DNA from: Solea solea
Lineage: Eukaryota > Chordata > Actinopteri > Pleuronectiformes > Soleidae
Assembly (NCBI RefSeq): GCF_958295425.1
Contig: NC_081145.1
Span: forward strand, 434,001-498,000
Reading direction: 5' to 3'
Length of the DNA: 64,000 nt
In this document: piece after piece, positions 51,731 through 61,108 of the stretch
Numbering within the stretch: the stretch's first letter is position 1
Layout of the letters: the number at the start of each line of letters is the position of its first letter
Program-made: the position numbers and the translations under genes
Notes under the pieces: model-generated
The model's input: the letters and a program-made list of their open reading frames with translations, nothing else
The model's database searches: none
What the model was told of the DNA's origin: nothing

Positions 51731-52416
51731 AGGTCTCCTCGCCGCCTTCTGGTGGAGACTCCAGCCGTCATCGCCGAATCCGCGCCCTCCACCGTGGGCT
51801 GCAGGTAATCCGACGCCACACTCTGTACGGAAACACGTCTGGAAGTCAGCAGGATCCGATCCGCTTCCTCAGCCAAACCGCGGAAGTCGCCAGCGGCCAG
51901 GCACGGGGAGTTCGCCAGGGCTGTGCGCACCGGCAGCGGGAGTTGGCGCAAGAAAATATGCGGGAAAAGGAAACCACCGTCCTCCGTGCCCAGTAACGAC
52001 AGCATACCATCCATCAGGTCCACCGCCGAACCATCGCCCAAACCGGGAAGCGAAAGCAGCTTATCCGCTCTTTCCGCGGGAGACAGGCTGTAGCGCCGGA
52101 GGAGAATCTGCTTGAGCGCGGTGTACTTTCCGTGCCGCGGCGGGGCGCGCAGGAGCTGCATCACGCGGCGAGTGGACTGCTGATCCAGTGCCGCGACCAC
52201 CAAATAATACCTGGAGTCGTCAGCCGTTATTCCTCGCAGGTGGAAAAGCGCCTCGATGTGCTCAAACCATGGAGCAGGGTCACTCTGCCAAAACTCCGGA
52301 AGCTTCACCGGCCCGGTAAAGCCGGCCGGCGGGAGTTGTGCCATGGCTGAAGAGGAAGCACGTCCACTGTTTGCCGAAGAGGAATCACACTCCCCTGCTT
52401 CGTCGAACATGTTCAA
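51634..52416 (-). CDS. Nested Gypsy gag
   Basis: An intact 260-codon frame starts 14 bp inside the 5' LTR. It has the Gypsy capsid pattern. [20 protein letters not shown] lies at about residues 39-58, [12 protein letters not shown] in the middle, and [13 protein letters not shown] towards the end. Close to the C-terminus [14 protein letters not shown] forms a variant zinc-binding motif instead of CX2CX4HX4C. The stop at 51634 lies inside the overlap with pol, after a GGGAAAC heptamer, so Gag-Pol would be made by -1 frameshifting. No defect is visible. Confidence 0.88.
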   Translation of the reverse strand: MNMFDEAGECDSSSANSGRASSSAMAQLPPAGFTGPVKLPEFWQSDPAPWFEHIEALFHLRGITADDSRYYLVVAALDQQSTRRVMQLLRAPPRHGKYTALKQILLRRYSLSPAERADKLLSLPGLGDGSAVDLMDGMLSLLGTEDGGFLFPHIFLRQLPLPVRTALANSPCLAAGDFRGLAEEADRILLTSRRVSVQSVASDYLQPTVEGADSAMTAGVSTRRRRGDLCFFHQRFGGKARRCVPPCAFEAPGNGGAGAQ

Positions 52417-52430
52417 AACAGGGTCACCAA

Positions 52431-52600
52431 TGTGGCAGGATGAGGAAAGGCTGAGACGTAGGTGAGTTTCACAGGTTTATTCAGTATCAGTTAAACAGCG
52501 AGAGCACATGTGCCCCATACAGCAGATATATATATCACAGAACAACCCCTTACCCAGAAACCCACTGGGTGAGAGAACACACCTCTGAGTGCCCGCCACA
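52431..52600 (-). repeat. 5' LTR of the nested Gypsy element
   Basis: 170 bp, next to the gag start and primer site in element orientation. Confidence 0.95.
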
Positions 52601-52656
52601 ATAGCTCCTTTAATAATTGACGTAATTGTGATTTAATGCACAATTAGGGGCCGGAG

Positions 52657-53129
52657 TGTTAGAGCTATTTATTTATTGTTAGTATTTAGTGCTGTTTAGT
52701 TTAGTATTTTGTTTAGTGAGTATTTAGTTTTGGTTATTCTTAATTATCTTTAATCAATTTATTTGATTTAATTATAATTACCTTTTTATTAGTATTCTAG
52801 TTTATTGTTTGTGTTTTAGTTTCATATTTGGGCACGTTAGAGTGGGACCTGAGGCTATATAGGTAGGCTGTTGCTAAGGGACCAGCATGCACCTGGGTGG
52901 AATGATGTTTTTTTACCGCTGAGCAGGAGAAGCATGGGACTTCCTTTTGTTCTTTGTTTGTTTGCACTTTTGGTTAAATAAACCACCTTTTTGTTGACTT
53001 TGGATATTCGTTTGGACCTCATGTTTTTCCGATGCGCATACACCACAACCCATGTGCATCAGTGGCCTTTTGATTGGGATAATTTGAAGTTTGATTTGAT
53101 TTTTATTTGTTTGACAAACGGCTACTACA
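52657..53129 (+). repeat. 3' LTR of the BEL/Pao element
   Basis: 473 bp, partner of 43712-44185, preceded by the purine-rich AGGGGCCGGAG polypurine tract. Confidence 0.92.
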
Positions 53130-53134
53130 GGTAG

Positions 53135-53960
53135 GATGATCAATTTTGCCCAGTTTATCGAGTAATCTGATATGGCTGAAAGAGAGCTTTGTGAGTGTTG
53201 GAGGAAAAGTAATACATCATCAGGATAGAGGCTTATTTTGTGATGTAGTTTTGTTGTTTGAATTCCTTTGATATTTTTGTTTGCGCGAATAGCCGCTGCA
53301 AGTGGTTCAATAAAGATGGCAAATAGTGATGGAGAGAGTGGACAGCCTTGTCTGGTGCCTCTCTGGAGGGTGAAGCTTGGAGAAGTTATCATTTGTTCTG
53401 ACAGAGGTGTTATGTCCACAAATTCACGTACACGACTGTGTGCTCACGGAGATTTATTTACAACGTGCACTCATAACAAACTTCCAGCGTCTCTATATTA
53501 TGATGTCACACTTATGCAACTTCGCTAACCTATAGAGTACAGCCGTATGGTACAAGAGGCACTGGGTGAACTGCATAAAATTTTGATCCAGGAGATGAAG
53601 TTTTCTCCGAAATCCAAATTTTTCCATTGTGGCAAGTAGGAATTTCCAGTTTACTCTATCAAATGCTTTTTCTGCATCTAGTGAAACCACTGCTGCTCTA
53701 AATGTATTGATTGTGCAGTAGTCTATTATATTTACTAATCGGCGTGTATTATTAGTCGAATGTCTATCCTTAATGAATCCTGGTGGATTTGAAGGGGGTG
53801 ATTTTTTCCAGTCTCCTTGCTAAGGCTTTGCAGATGATTTTAAGATCTGCGTTTATGAGTGATATGGGGCGATAGCTGGATGGGAGTGACGGGTCTTTCT
53901 CAGGTTTGAGGTGGAGACAGATATGTGTTGTGTTTATGTGTGTGGGAAGAATGTTACTTT
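53135..53960 (-). pseudogene. L1-like LINE, RT core of ORF2
   Basis: Broken minus-strand frames show L1-type RT. L-K-P-E-K-D-P-S-L-P-S-S-Y-R-P-I-S-L-I-N is in 53964-53770, D-A-E-K-A-F-D-R-V-N-W in 53690-53493, and [11 protein letters not shown] in 53419 and below. The catalytic box reads Y-P-D-D instead of the family's Y-A-D-D. A roughly 90-bp foreign or decayed segment near 53405-53530 interrupts it. Together with 42591-43706 it forms the outermost host element of the nest. Confidence 0.75.
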
Positions 53961-54845
53961 CCATGCAGTGAATGTGGGACCAATGGTTACTTCAAAACCC
54001 ATGATCAAGGCTAACAGCGAAACAATCACTGAGACCAATAAGCTGATACACAGTACAGCAACAGTAATCCTAGAAATGCTTGGATACAAGATGGGCTCAA
54101 ACCATAACAGACAGCATTCACCATGGAGAATATGGTTAGAGGCCAAGATAAGGGCAACACGGAACCTGAAGCACTCGAAACTGCCAAACAGAAACTAACA
54201 GCATTCACCACCCGGTTGAGGAGATACACCAAGGAAGCAGAGGCCAGGAGAATAAACAAGCTGTTCTCCACTGAACCAGCCAAAGTGTACTGTCAGTGAT
54301 TCCAGAATACTGGAAGGCCAGATGGGAAAAAGAGGCATCACCACAACCTAATGGAAACCATGAGGAAGCTGCAAAGAAGTCAACCACAACCAAATACCTC
54401 CAGAGAGTAAGGCAAGTTCTGAAAAAATCAGCTGAATGGCAGAAACAAGATCCAAGCCATCAACATGTACGCACTACCAGTCATCAGATACCCTGCTGGG
54501 ATCATAAGCTGGCCAAAGGAGGAGATAGAAGCCACAGATATCAAGACAAGAAAGCTCCTCACCATGCACGGAGGGTTTCACCCCAAATCCAGCACCCTGA
54601 GACTGTACGCTAAGCGGAAAGAGGGAGGCCGAGGACTAGTGAGCATCAAGGCCACTATCCAGGATGAAACATCAAAAATCCATCAGTACATCAGTAAAAT
54701 GGCCACAAAGGATGAACTGCTGAGTGAATGTCTCAGGCAACAGAAACCCGATAAGAGTGCAGAGGAAGAGGAGCAGACAACCTGGAGGGACAAGCCCCTA
54801 CATGGCTCGTACCACCGCCAAGTGGCTGATATCGAGGAGACCTAA
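53961..54845 (+). pseudogene. RLE-type LINE, left part (deleted RT)
   Basis: Plus-strand broken frames give A-T-V-I-L-E-M-L-G-Y-K-M, then R-L-R-R-Y-T-K-E-A-E-A-R-R-I-N-K-L-F near 54212, Y-W-K-A-R-W-E-K-E-A-S, and the segment after the polymerase core (Y-A-L-P-V-I-R-Y-P-A-G-I-I-S-W, frame 54465-54845). The RT catalytic region between Y-W-K-A-R-W and T-K-Y-L-Q-R-V-R is deleted. The coding sequence halts at D-I-E-E-T, where an L2-like LINE is inserted, and resumes at Q-W-L-E-K at 59467. The type is familiar from fish LINEs with a restriction-like endonuclease. Confidence 0.7.
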
Positions 54846-55806
54846 CAAGTCAATTCAATTCAATTCAATTCAATTTTATTTGTATAGCGCCAAATCATAA
54901 CATACGTTATCTCAAGGCACTGTACATAGACAACATCAAGGGGAGCAGAGAACCCCAATAGTTCACACAATGAGCAAACACTAGGCATCAGTGGAGAGAA
55001 AAAAACTCCCTCTTAACAGGAAGAAATCTCTGACCAGACTCAGAGATGTGCGGTCATCTGCCTCGACCGGTTGGGGTGAAAGGAAAAATGGGGGACAGCG
55101 GAGAGGTGGGGGACAGAAAGGACAAGAGGGAGATGAGGTAGAGACAGAAGAGAGAGAGAGACCAGGAGCAGATACACAACAACTGTATCAGGTTACAAGT
55201 TTATACAGTTGATGATATCGACTTTTTAATTATGGCACAATAATAATGGTGATGATATGTATGATATGGATAGCCTCGAAAACTGGATCTGGATCCTGCA
55301 ACCTGCAAGATGAGAATACAGAGAGAGAGAGAGGGAAGGAAGGAAAGACACAAACTAGGGAGAGAAAGAGACAAGGTTAATGACATATAAAAAGTCATAT
55401 TCATACCCTGAGTGTGAGAGAGTGAATGTGCGTGCACCACAGGAAAATCCCCCAGCAGTCTAGGTCTATAGCAGCATAACTAAGAGATGGTCCAGGTTTC
55501 CCTGAACCAGCTCTAACTATAAGCTTTATCAAAAAGGAAGGTTTTAAGTTTAACTTTATATACAGAGAGAGTGTCCGCCTCCCAAACTGTCATTGGAAGC
55601 TGGTTCCACAGGAGAGGAGCCTGGTAACTGAAGGCTTTGCCTCCCATTCTGCTCTTACAGACTCTGGGAACCACAAGTAAACCTGTATTTTGTGACCTAA
55701 GTGGTCTATTAGGGTGATAAGGTAAGACTAGGTCTTTCAGGTATGAAGGGGCCTGACCATTAAGTGCTTTGTACGTGAGGAGGAGGATTTTAAATTTAAT
55801 TCTAAA

Positions 55807-57602
55807 CTATACGGGGAGCCAGTGTAGAGAAGCTGGAGTTAAATGGTCTCTCTTTCTAGTTCCTGTCAGAACTCGTGCTGCAGCATTTTGAAAGAACTGA
55901 AGGGTTCTCACAGACTTGTTGGAACATCCTGATAATAAGGAGTTACAGTAATCTAATCTAGATGTAACAAAAGCATGAACTAGTTTTTCAGCATCCTGTA
56001 AAGACAGAATGTTTCTAATTTTCATAATGTTCCGCAGGTGGAAGAAGGCTGTTCTGGAAATTAGTTTTATGTGTGAATCAAATGACAAAGTGACAATGTG
56101 ATCAGAAAGTTTTTCTCTGAGGTGTTTAGGGCCGAGTATAATGACCTCAGTTTTTTCTGAGTTTAAAAGTAGAAAGTTACAGGTCATCCAGGACTTAATG
56201 TCTCTGAGACATTCCTGGAGTTGAACAACCTGATTTATTTCATCCGGCCTCATTGATAAATATAGCTGTGTGTCATCTGCATAACAATGAAAGTGTATGT
56301 TATGCTTTCTAATAATGTTCCCTAGAGAAAGCATATATAAGGTAAAAAGTACAGGCCCAAGCACTGAGCCTTGTGGAACTCCACAATTAACTTTTGTTTG
56401 TAGTGAGGCTTTATCATTAACATGAACAAACTGGAATCTATCAGATAAGTATGATTTAAACCAGCAGAGGGCAGCACCTGTGATACCAAGGGTCTGCTCC
56501 AATCTCTGCAGTAGAATATTATGATCAATGGTGTCAAATGCAGCACTAAGATCTAACAGGACAAAGAAACTAGACCATTATCTGAAGCCAAGAGAAGATC
56601 GTTACTAACTTTAACTAGTGCTGTTTCTGTGCTATGGTTTAATCTAAAACCTGACTGAAAATCTTCAAACAGGCCATTAATGCGCAAATATTCACATCAT
56701 TGATTAGCAACTGCCTTTTCTAAGATTTTAGAAACAAAGGGAATATTAGATATAGGTCGGTAATTAGCTAAAATATCTGGGTCAAGGGTCGCTTTTTTGA
56801 GAAGGGGTTTAATAACTGCTATTTTAAAGGTTTGGGGCACATATCCAGTTAATAAGGATAGATTAATTTGAGTTAATATAGAGCTGTTAATTAAAGGAAA
56901 CACATCTTTAAACAGTTTGGTGGGGATAGGATCTAACTGACAGGTTGATGGTTTAGATGATGAAACTAATGATGTTAACTCAGGGAGATCTATAGGGGAG
57001 AAACTGTCTAACTGTGCACCTGGTGCTTCTAAAGCTCTTGTGCTAAAAGATGAGTCAGTCCCAATATGAGGGAGGAGATGATCCATTTTTTCTCTAATTG
57101 ATGTTATTTTATTCACAACAAAGTTGATAAAGTCATCACTGCTCAGTGTTAAAGGAATAGATGGTTCAGTGGAGCTGTGGCTCTGTGTCAGCCTGGCTAC
57201 AGTGCTGAAAACAAATCTATGATTATTCTTATTTTCTTCAATTAGAGAAGAATAATAGGCAGCTCTAGCTTTGTGTAGGGCTTTTTTGTAAGCTACAAAA
57301 CCATCTTTCCAGGCTATATAAAATACCTCTAGGTTATTGGAACGCCATGTTCTTTCTAATCTACGTAACGTCTGTTTAAGAGCACGAGTATTGGAGTTAA
57401 ACCATGGTGCTCGTCTCATCTGATTCACCACCTTCTTTTTCAGAGGGGCAACACAATCTAATGTAGTACGCAGTGAGGCTGCTGTACTATCAACAAGGTT
57501 ATCTATGAGGGCGGGGGTAAAATCACAAAAGGTACCTTCAGATGTACTGACATATGGCACCGAGTTAAATAAAGGTTGCACTGTCTCTTTGAATGTATTC
57601 AT
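55807..57602 (-). pseudogene. L2-like ORF2, reverse transcriptase
   Basis: Frame 57602-56697 carries the region from V-N-Q-M-R-R-A-P-W-F through A-N-Y-R-P-I-S-N-I-P-F-V-S-K-I. After a frame change near 56600-56690, frame 56502-55807 has S-Y-L-S-D-R, V-P-Q-G-S-V-L-G-P-V-L-F, the catalytic C-Y-A-D-D-T-Q-L-Y box, and Y-C-N-S-L-L-S-G-C near the end. The YADD core is intact. The missing stretch between the frames includes [12 protein letters not shown] residues visible near 56540. Confidence 0.85.
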
Positions 57603-58145
57603 ATTATTATCAGACAGTATTTCTTATTTATGTTATTGTAGTTCATTATTGTACAATTAAATGTGAGTAAATAATGATCAGTAAGGAGAGGGTTTTGAGG
57701 AACTATGTTTAAGTTATCAATATCAATACCATAAGTTAAAACAAGGTCGAGGGTGTGATTAAGGCGATGAGTTGGTTTATTAACGTGTTGAATAAAACCT
57801 ATTGATTCCAACAGCGAGTTAAATGCGCAGCTAAGACTATCACGGTCAACATCTACATGGATGTTGAAATCCCCTACAATTATGATTTGATCTGTTTTAA
57901 GCACTAACTCAGATAAGAACTCAGAGAACTCTGATAGGAACTCTGAATAAGGTGCAGGTGGACGATAAACTTTGACTATCATAATTGGTTTCTGTGATTT
58001 CCAACTAGGATGAGATAGATTAAGAATAAGGCTTTCAAACGATGAATATCCTAGTTTGGGTTTGGGATTGATTAATAATCTAGTATTATAAATGGCTGCT
58101 ACACCTCCTCCTCGGCCTGAGCTTCTAGGAATATGGGTATTAGCA
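57599..58145 (-). pseudogene. L2-like ORF2, truncated endonuclease
   Basis: The reading begins at S-G-R-G-G-G-V-A-A-I-Y, the middle of an AP-endonuclease. It continues through V-Y-R-P-P-A-P-Y, I-I-V-G-D-F-N-I-H-V-D and L-T-D-H-Y-L-L-T-F. The first third with the N-terminal Asn and Glu residues is missing, so the nuclease cannot be active. The frame is shifted near 57600. Confidence 0.8.
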
Positions 58146-58331
58146 TGAGTGGGTGGAGTTGACTCATTTAGATTTCACTGATTTATTTACTTTATTTACT
58201 TTAGTTTTTACTTTAGTAGGTCGAGGGAAAGACACAGTCTCTATGGGGTTTTTAATTGGTGACTGCTCGAAAAGAAGCACAGAGAAGCATGAAAGACTGC
58301 AACTCTGTGTCCTGGTCTCAACTCTGGATTG

Positions 58332-58781
58332 TCATGGGTTTCTAATAAAATGTCCTAAGCTGCTAGATAAGAGAGCTGCTCCATCCAAAGTGGGATGGAC
58401 GCCGTCTCTCCTAATGAGACCAGGTTTCCCCCAGAAGGTTTGCCCGTTATCTAAAAACCCAATGTTGTTTTCTGGGCACCACCTCGACAGCCAGCGATTG
58501 AATGACGACATGCGGCTATACATGTCATCACTGGTCACATTGGGCAAAGGACCAGAGAAGATTACGTTGTCCGACATAGATTGTGCATACCTACACACAG
58601 ACTCAACATTAACTTTAGTGACCTCCGATTGGCGTAATCGGGTGTCATTACTGCCGACGTGAATAATAACTTTACTGAATTTACGATTATCTGTAGCCAG
58701 CAGTTTCAGATAAGACTCTATGTCGCCCGCTCTGGCCCCGGGAAAACACCAGACTGTGGTCGCTGGCGTCGCTATTTTCAC
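58332..58781 (-). CDS. L2-like ORF1, SGNH esterase domain
   Basis: The 149-codon frame shows the esterase blocks [11 protein letters not shown] (Gly-x-Asn-Asp) and [12 protein letters not shown] (Asp-x-x-His catalytic pair). The first block with the catalytic Ser would lie further upstream; there the frame reads F-P-G-A-R-A-G-D-I, with no clear G-D-S, so the nucleophile block may be lost at the frame break. Esterase domains are known in ORF1 of zebrafish L2 and CR1 elements. Confidence 0.8.
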   Translation of the reverse strand: MKIATPATTVWCFPGARAGDIESYLKLLATDNRKFSKVIIHVGSNDTRLRQSEVTKVNVESVCRYAQSMSDNVIFSGPLPNVTSDDMYSRMSSFNRWLSRWCPENNIGFLDNGQTFWGKPGLIRRDGVHPTLDGAALLSSSLGHFIRNP

Positions 58782-58804
58782 GTTCCTCAGGATGGAGTCA
58801 CCAA

Positions 58805-59197
58805 TTACCAGAGTTGGTTTCTCAGTCTGTGTGGTGCTGAGAGGGTAAAACTTGTTTGAGGTGTGAAAAGTTTGGTGGTGGACAGGACTCCACCACCAAC
58901 ACTACGCCTCTTACTGCGGACAGTCACCCAGCTGCCCTGTTTGTCTCCCGGTTGCACTGGAGCTGCTGAGGGAGCTAATGCTATGTTGTCCACACCGACT
59001 ACTGGGGACTGGCTAACTGATTTAGCTTCTATGGTGCAGAGCCGAGTTTCTACTTCACTAAGCCTCGCCTCCACCCTAGCCAGTAAGCTACATTTTTTAC
59101 AAGTACTTTTATCGCTAAAGGAGGCAGAGGAGTAGCTAAACATGTGACACACAACACAGGAGAGAGCAGGAGAAGGAGAGGGAGAGAGAGAAGCCAT
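58805..59197 (-). CDS. L2-like ORF1, N-terminal part
   Basis: The frame begins [10 protein letters not shown] and has a Cys pair region (C-V-V-C-H...C-K-K-C) that could bind zinc. It is followed by a heptad coiled coil ([16 protein letters not shown]). The last 35 codons are linker. It runs into the esterase frame (58781-58332) through a frame change near 58790. ORF1 proteins of L2/CR1 LINEs bind nucleic acid and assemble through such coiled coils. Confidence 0.75.
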   Translation of the reverse strand: MASLSPSPSPALSCVVCHMFSYSSASFSDKSTCKKCSLLARVEARLSEVETRLCTIEAKSVSQSPVVGVDNIALAPSAAPVQPGDKQGSWVTVRSKRRSVGGGVLSTTKLFTPQTSFTLSAPHRLRNQLW

Positions 59198-59463
59198 CGT
59201 TGCTAAGCTAACTTTACGCTAGCAAAGAAAGAAACACCGTACGTGATCTACGTAAACGATAGAGTTTAAGCAAAAGTAGCGGGTGAAAGTATTAGTCTTA
59301 GTACTAGTATTAGTAATAAAACGAGTGTTTATTCAGTTAATCGATCGTTCCAGTAGATAGAAAACCGCAGAGAGCGCAGGAGACACACAGCGTAACACCA
59401 GTGGAAGCACAGGAAGTGACACAATACGTTACCGCCCCCCGTCAGTCTGTCAAACCATTCACC

Positions 59464-60150
59464 ACCAATGGCTGGAAAAGGCTGCACAGCACAGAGACAG
59501 CACAGAGGCACTGATCATGGCAGCACAAGAAAAGGCCCTAGGTACAAGAGCCATAGAGGCCAAGATCTACAAGACTGCAAAGATGCCCATGAGACAGTCC
59601 AGCACATAGTAACAGGGTGTAAGAGGCTAGCTGGGTCAGCGTACATGGAGAGACACAACCAAGTGGCTGGAATAGTGTACAGGAACATCTGTACCCAGTA
59701 TGGAATGGAAGTACCCAAATCCCAATGGGCCGCACCACAGAAGGTGGCTGAGAACAACAGGGCCAAGGTGCTGTGGGACTTCAGTTTCCAGACTGACAAA
59801 CAGGTACTGGCTAACCAATCGGACATAGTGGTGGTAGACAAAGAGCAGAAGAAGGTGGTGGTGAGAGATGTGGCCATACCAGCAGACCTCCAACATCAGA
59901 AAGAAGGAACATGAAAAGGTTGAAAAGTACTAAGGGTTGAAAGAACAGCAGGCGAGCGTGGTCCCCATGGTAGTAGGAGCACTCGGACAGTGACCCCCAA
60001 ACTTGGGGAGTGGCTCCAACAGATGCCAGGAACAACATCAGAAGCCTCAGTCCAGAAGAGCGCAGTCCTAGGAACAGCTAAGATACTGCGCAGAACCCAG
60101 AGGACCCGAGCTTGAGGATGACACAGATACCACCTCAAGGGGGTGAGAGG
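59464..60150 (+). pseudogene. RLE-type LINE, right part with restriction-like endonuclease
   Basis: The frame 59468-59914 and neighbouring frames carry a Cys/His knuckle (C-K-D-A-H-E-T-V-Q-H-I-V-T-G-C). The endonuclease core follows: V-L-W-D-F-S-F-Q-T-D and D-I-V-V-V-D-K-E-Q-K-K-V-V-V-R-D-V-A-I-P, the PD-(D/E)XK-like pattern of R2-type LINEs. The family Pro is replaced by Ser in S-D-I-V-V-V-D. The frame shifts again after D-L-Q-H-Q, and a 3' UTR runs to the TA repeat at 60157. Confidence 0.75.
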
Positions 60151-60156
60151 GACTTT

Positions 60157-60201
60157 TAATATATATATATATATATACATATATATGTATATGTATATGT
60201 G

Positions 60202-60236
<35 letters not shown>

Positions 60237-60238
60237 TA
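60157..60238. repeat. (TA)n/(TATACA)n microsatellite
   Basis: Low-complexity TATATACATATATG-type run marking the right border of the transposon nest. Confidence 0.9.
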
Positions 60239-60479
60239 AACCACGGGACACTGTCTGCGTTGAAGAACGGCACTTTATTCACACACTACAGGCTGATACA
60301 CAGCCTCTCTTATTATTGTACAGCTCTCATAATAAGAGGAATAAGTCAAAATAGATATTGTCTCAATAAAAAAAAAACATCTGCACAAAGCAAGCCAACC
60401 CAATTTTCTATGTTGATAAGAGCATTAAAATGAGAAAAAATAACAAAAAGAAATCAAGAGACATTGAGAATAGATACAA

Positions 60480-60527
60480 ATTTGAGATTAATTGTGATTA
60501 AATATTTTAATCGTTTGACAGCACTAA
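60480..60527. repeat. hAT-like MITE terminus
   Basis: GATTAATTGTGATTAAATAT followed by ATCGTTTGACAGCACTA is the same terminus as at 16140-16199. The rest of the element (60240-60480) has no recognisable coding capacity. Confidence 0.6.
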
Positions 60528-60799
60528 TACATATATAATATATATATATATATATATACATGTATACATATGTATGTATGTATGTATGTACATATACGGG
60601 GCAGCAGCGGAAGAGTTGTAGTTAATATTAATAAATAACATGTAGCATTATCATTCCAGAGTGTTCCATGTCTGGTAGTAATGTTTTACACTTCCAGGCC
60701 ACCGTAGGTTGTGTTGCTCTAAACAGCTCTAAATTCAGATTTTCTCCGACGCACTTGAAGGCATCGTTTGTCGTTATGACACCCACCGCCCCACCCCCA

Positions 60800-60813
60800 G
60801 TCACCATAGCAAC
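60800..60813 (+). promoter_or_regulatory. X-box (RFX site) in the dnaaf4 promoter
   Basis: GTCACCATAGCAAC is a perfect fit to the X-box consensus GTNRCC-(0-3N)-RGYAAC. It lies 100 bp upstream of the dnaaf4 ATG in a locally CpG-containing promoter region. X-boxes bound by RFX factors drive ciliary genes, and human DYX1C1 has been reported to be RFX-regulated through such a motif. Confidence 0.85.
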
Positions 60814-60912
60814 CAGATGCCACGCGGCAGCAGCGGCAGAGTTTTCCACTTCCCGTTGTTTTCGTTCAATTTCATTTTTTTCGTCCGCGGTTAGCTTAGC
60901 TGTGTTGCTAAC

Positions 60913-61035
60913 ATGCCTCTGTTCGTGACCGACTACACGTGGACGCAGACGGACACGACGGTACGCGTGCACGTGCCGCTGAAAGGAGCCAAAGCAGCGA
61001 GGGTGGACGTGGTGTCCACAGATCAGTACCTGAAG
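60913..61035 (+). CDS. dnaaf4: dnaaf4 exon 1
   Basis: Residues 1-41. The first ATG has AACATGC context. Contains W-T-Q-T-D-T-T-V-R-V-H-V-P-L-K-G, the first strands of the CS domain. In-phase donor GTAAAC. Confidence 0.92.
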
Positions 61036-61077
61036 GTAAACATGGTGACGTCATGACCACATACAAAATAAATAAAG

Positions 61078-61108
<31 letters not shown>

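Larger units (their letters stand above)
48279..52600 (-). mobile_element. Young Ty3/Gypsy element nested in the BEL/Pao element
   Basis: Two 170-bp LTRs (48279-48448 and 52431-52600) look identical base for base, start TGTGGC and end GCCACA. A 4-bp duplication ATAG (48275-48278 and 52601-52604) brackets the element. Minus-strand order is gag, protease-RT, RNase H, integrase, the normal Gypsy order. A polypurine tract (minus GGGGGGGGGC, 48451-48460) precedes the 3' LTR, and minus TTGGTGACCCTG next to the 5' LTR is the likely primer site. Identical LTRs make it the youngest LTR insertion in the window. Pol is nevertheless broken near 50530-50640. Confidence 0.95.
43712..53129 (+). mobile_element. 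BEL/Pao LTR retrotransposon, internally deleted, with nested Gypsy
   Basis: LTRs at 43712-44185 and 52657-53129 (TGTT...CTACA) are bracketed by a 5-bp duplication GGTAG (43707-43711 and 53130-53134), as BEL elements make. The LTRs differ by four substitutions and one 1-base indel (about 1%). The interior encodes a BEL-type gag/protease and the start of RT, then jumps directly to the integrase C-terminus, so RT core, RNase H and most of integrase are missing. A Ty3/Gypsy element occupies 48279-52600 in opposite orientation. Confidence 0.93.
54846..59463 (-). mobile_element. L2-like LINE with esterase ORF1, nested in RLE-type LINE
   Basis: The minus-strand element has a 5' UTR (about 59463-59198), an ORF1 with an esterase domain, an ORF2 with a truncated endonuclease and an RT, and a 3' UTR. 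The 3' UTR ends in GATTTGGCGCTATACAAATA followed by a (TTGAA)n tail (54850-54890). Tail, esterase ORF1 and RT type fit the L2/CR1 group. It splits the RLE LINE cleanly in mid-codon context. Frameshifts near 58790, 57600 and 56600 and a deletion of the endonuclease N-terminus (about 58150-58330) make it non-autonomous. Confidence 0.85.

Noticed and set aside
58153..58662. 169-codon plus-strand frame
   Set aside because: It is the antisense shadow of the L2-like esterase ORF1, whose G-S-N-D and D-G-V-H motifs are on the minus strand.
60628..60972. Minus-strand 114-codon frame over the dnaaf4 promoter
   Set aside because: It is antisense to the dnaaf4 start exon and X-box region, has no recognisable domain and no splice support; I could not exclude a divergent transcript.
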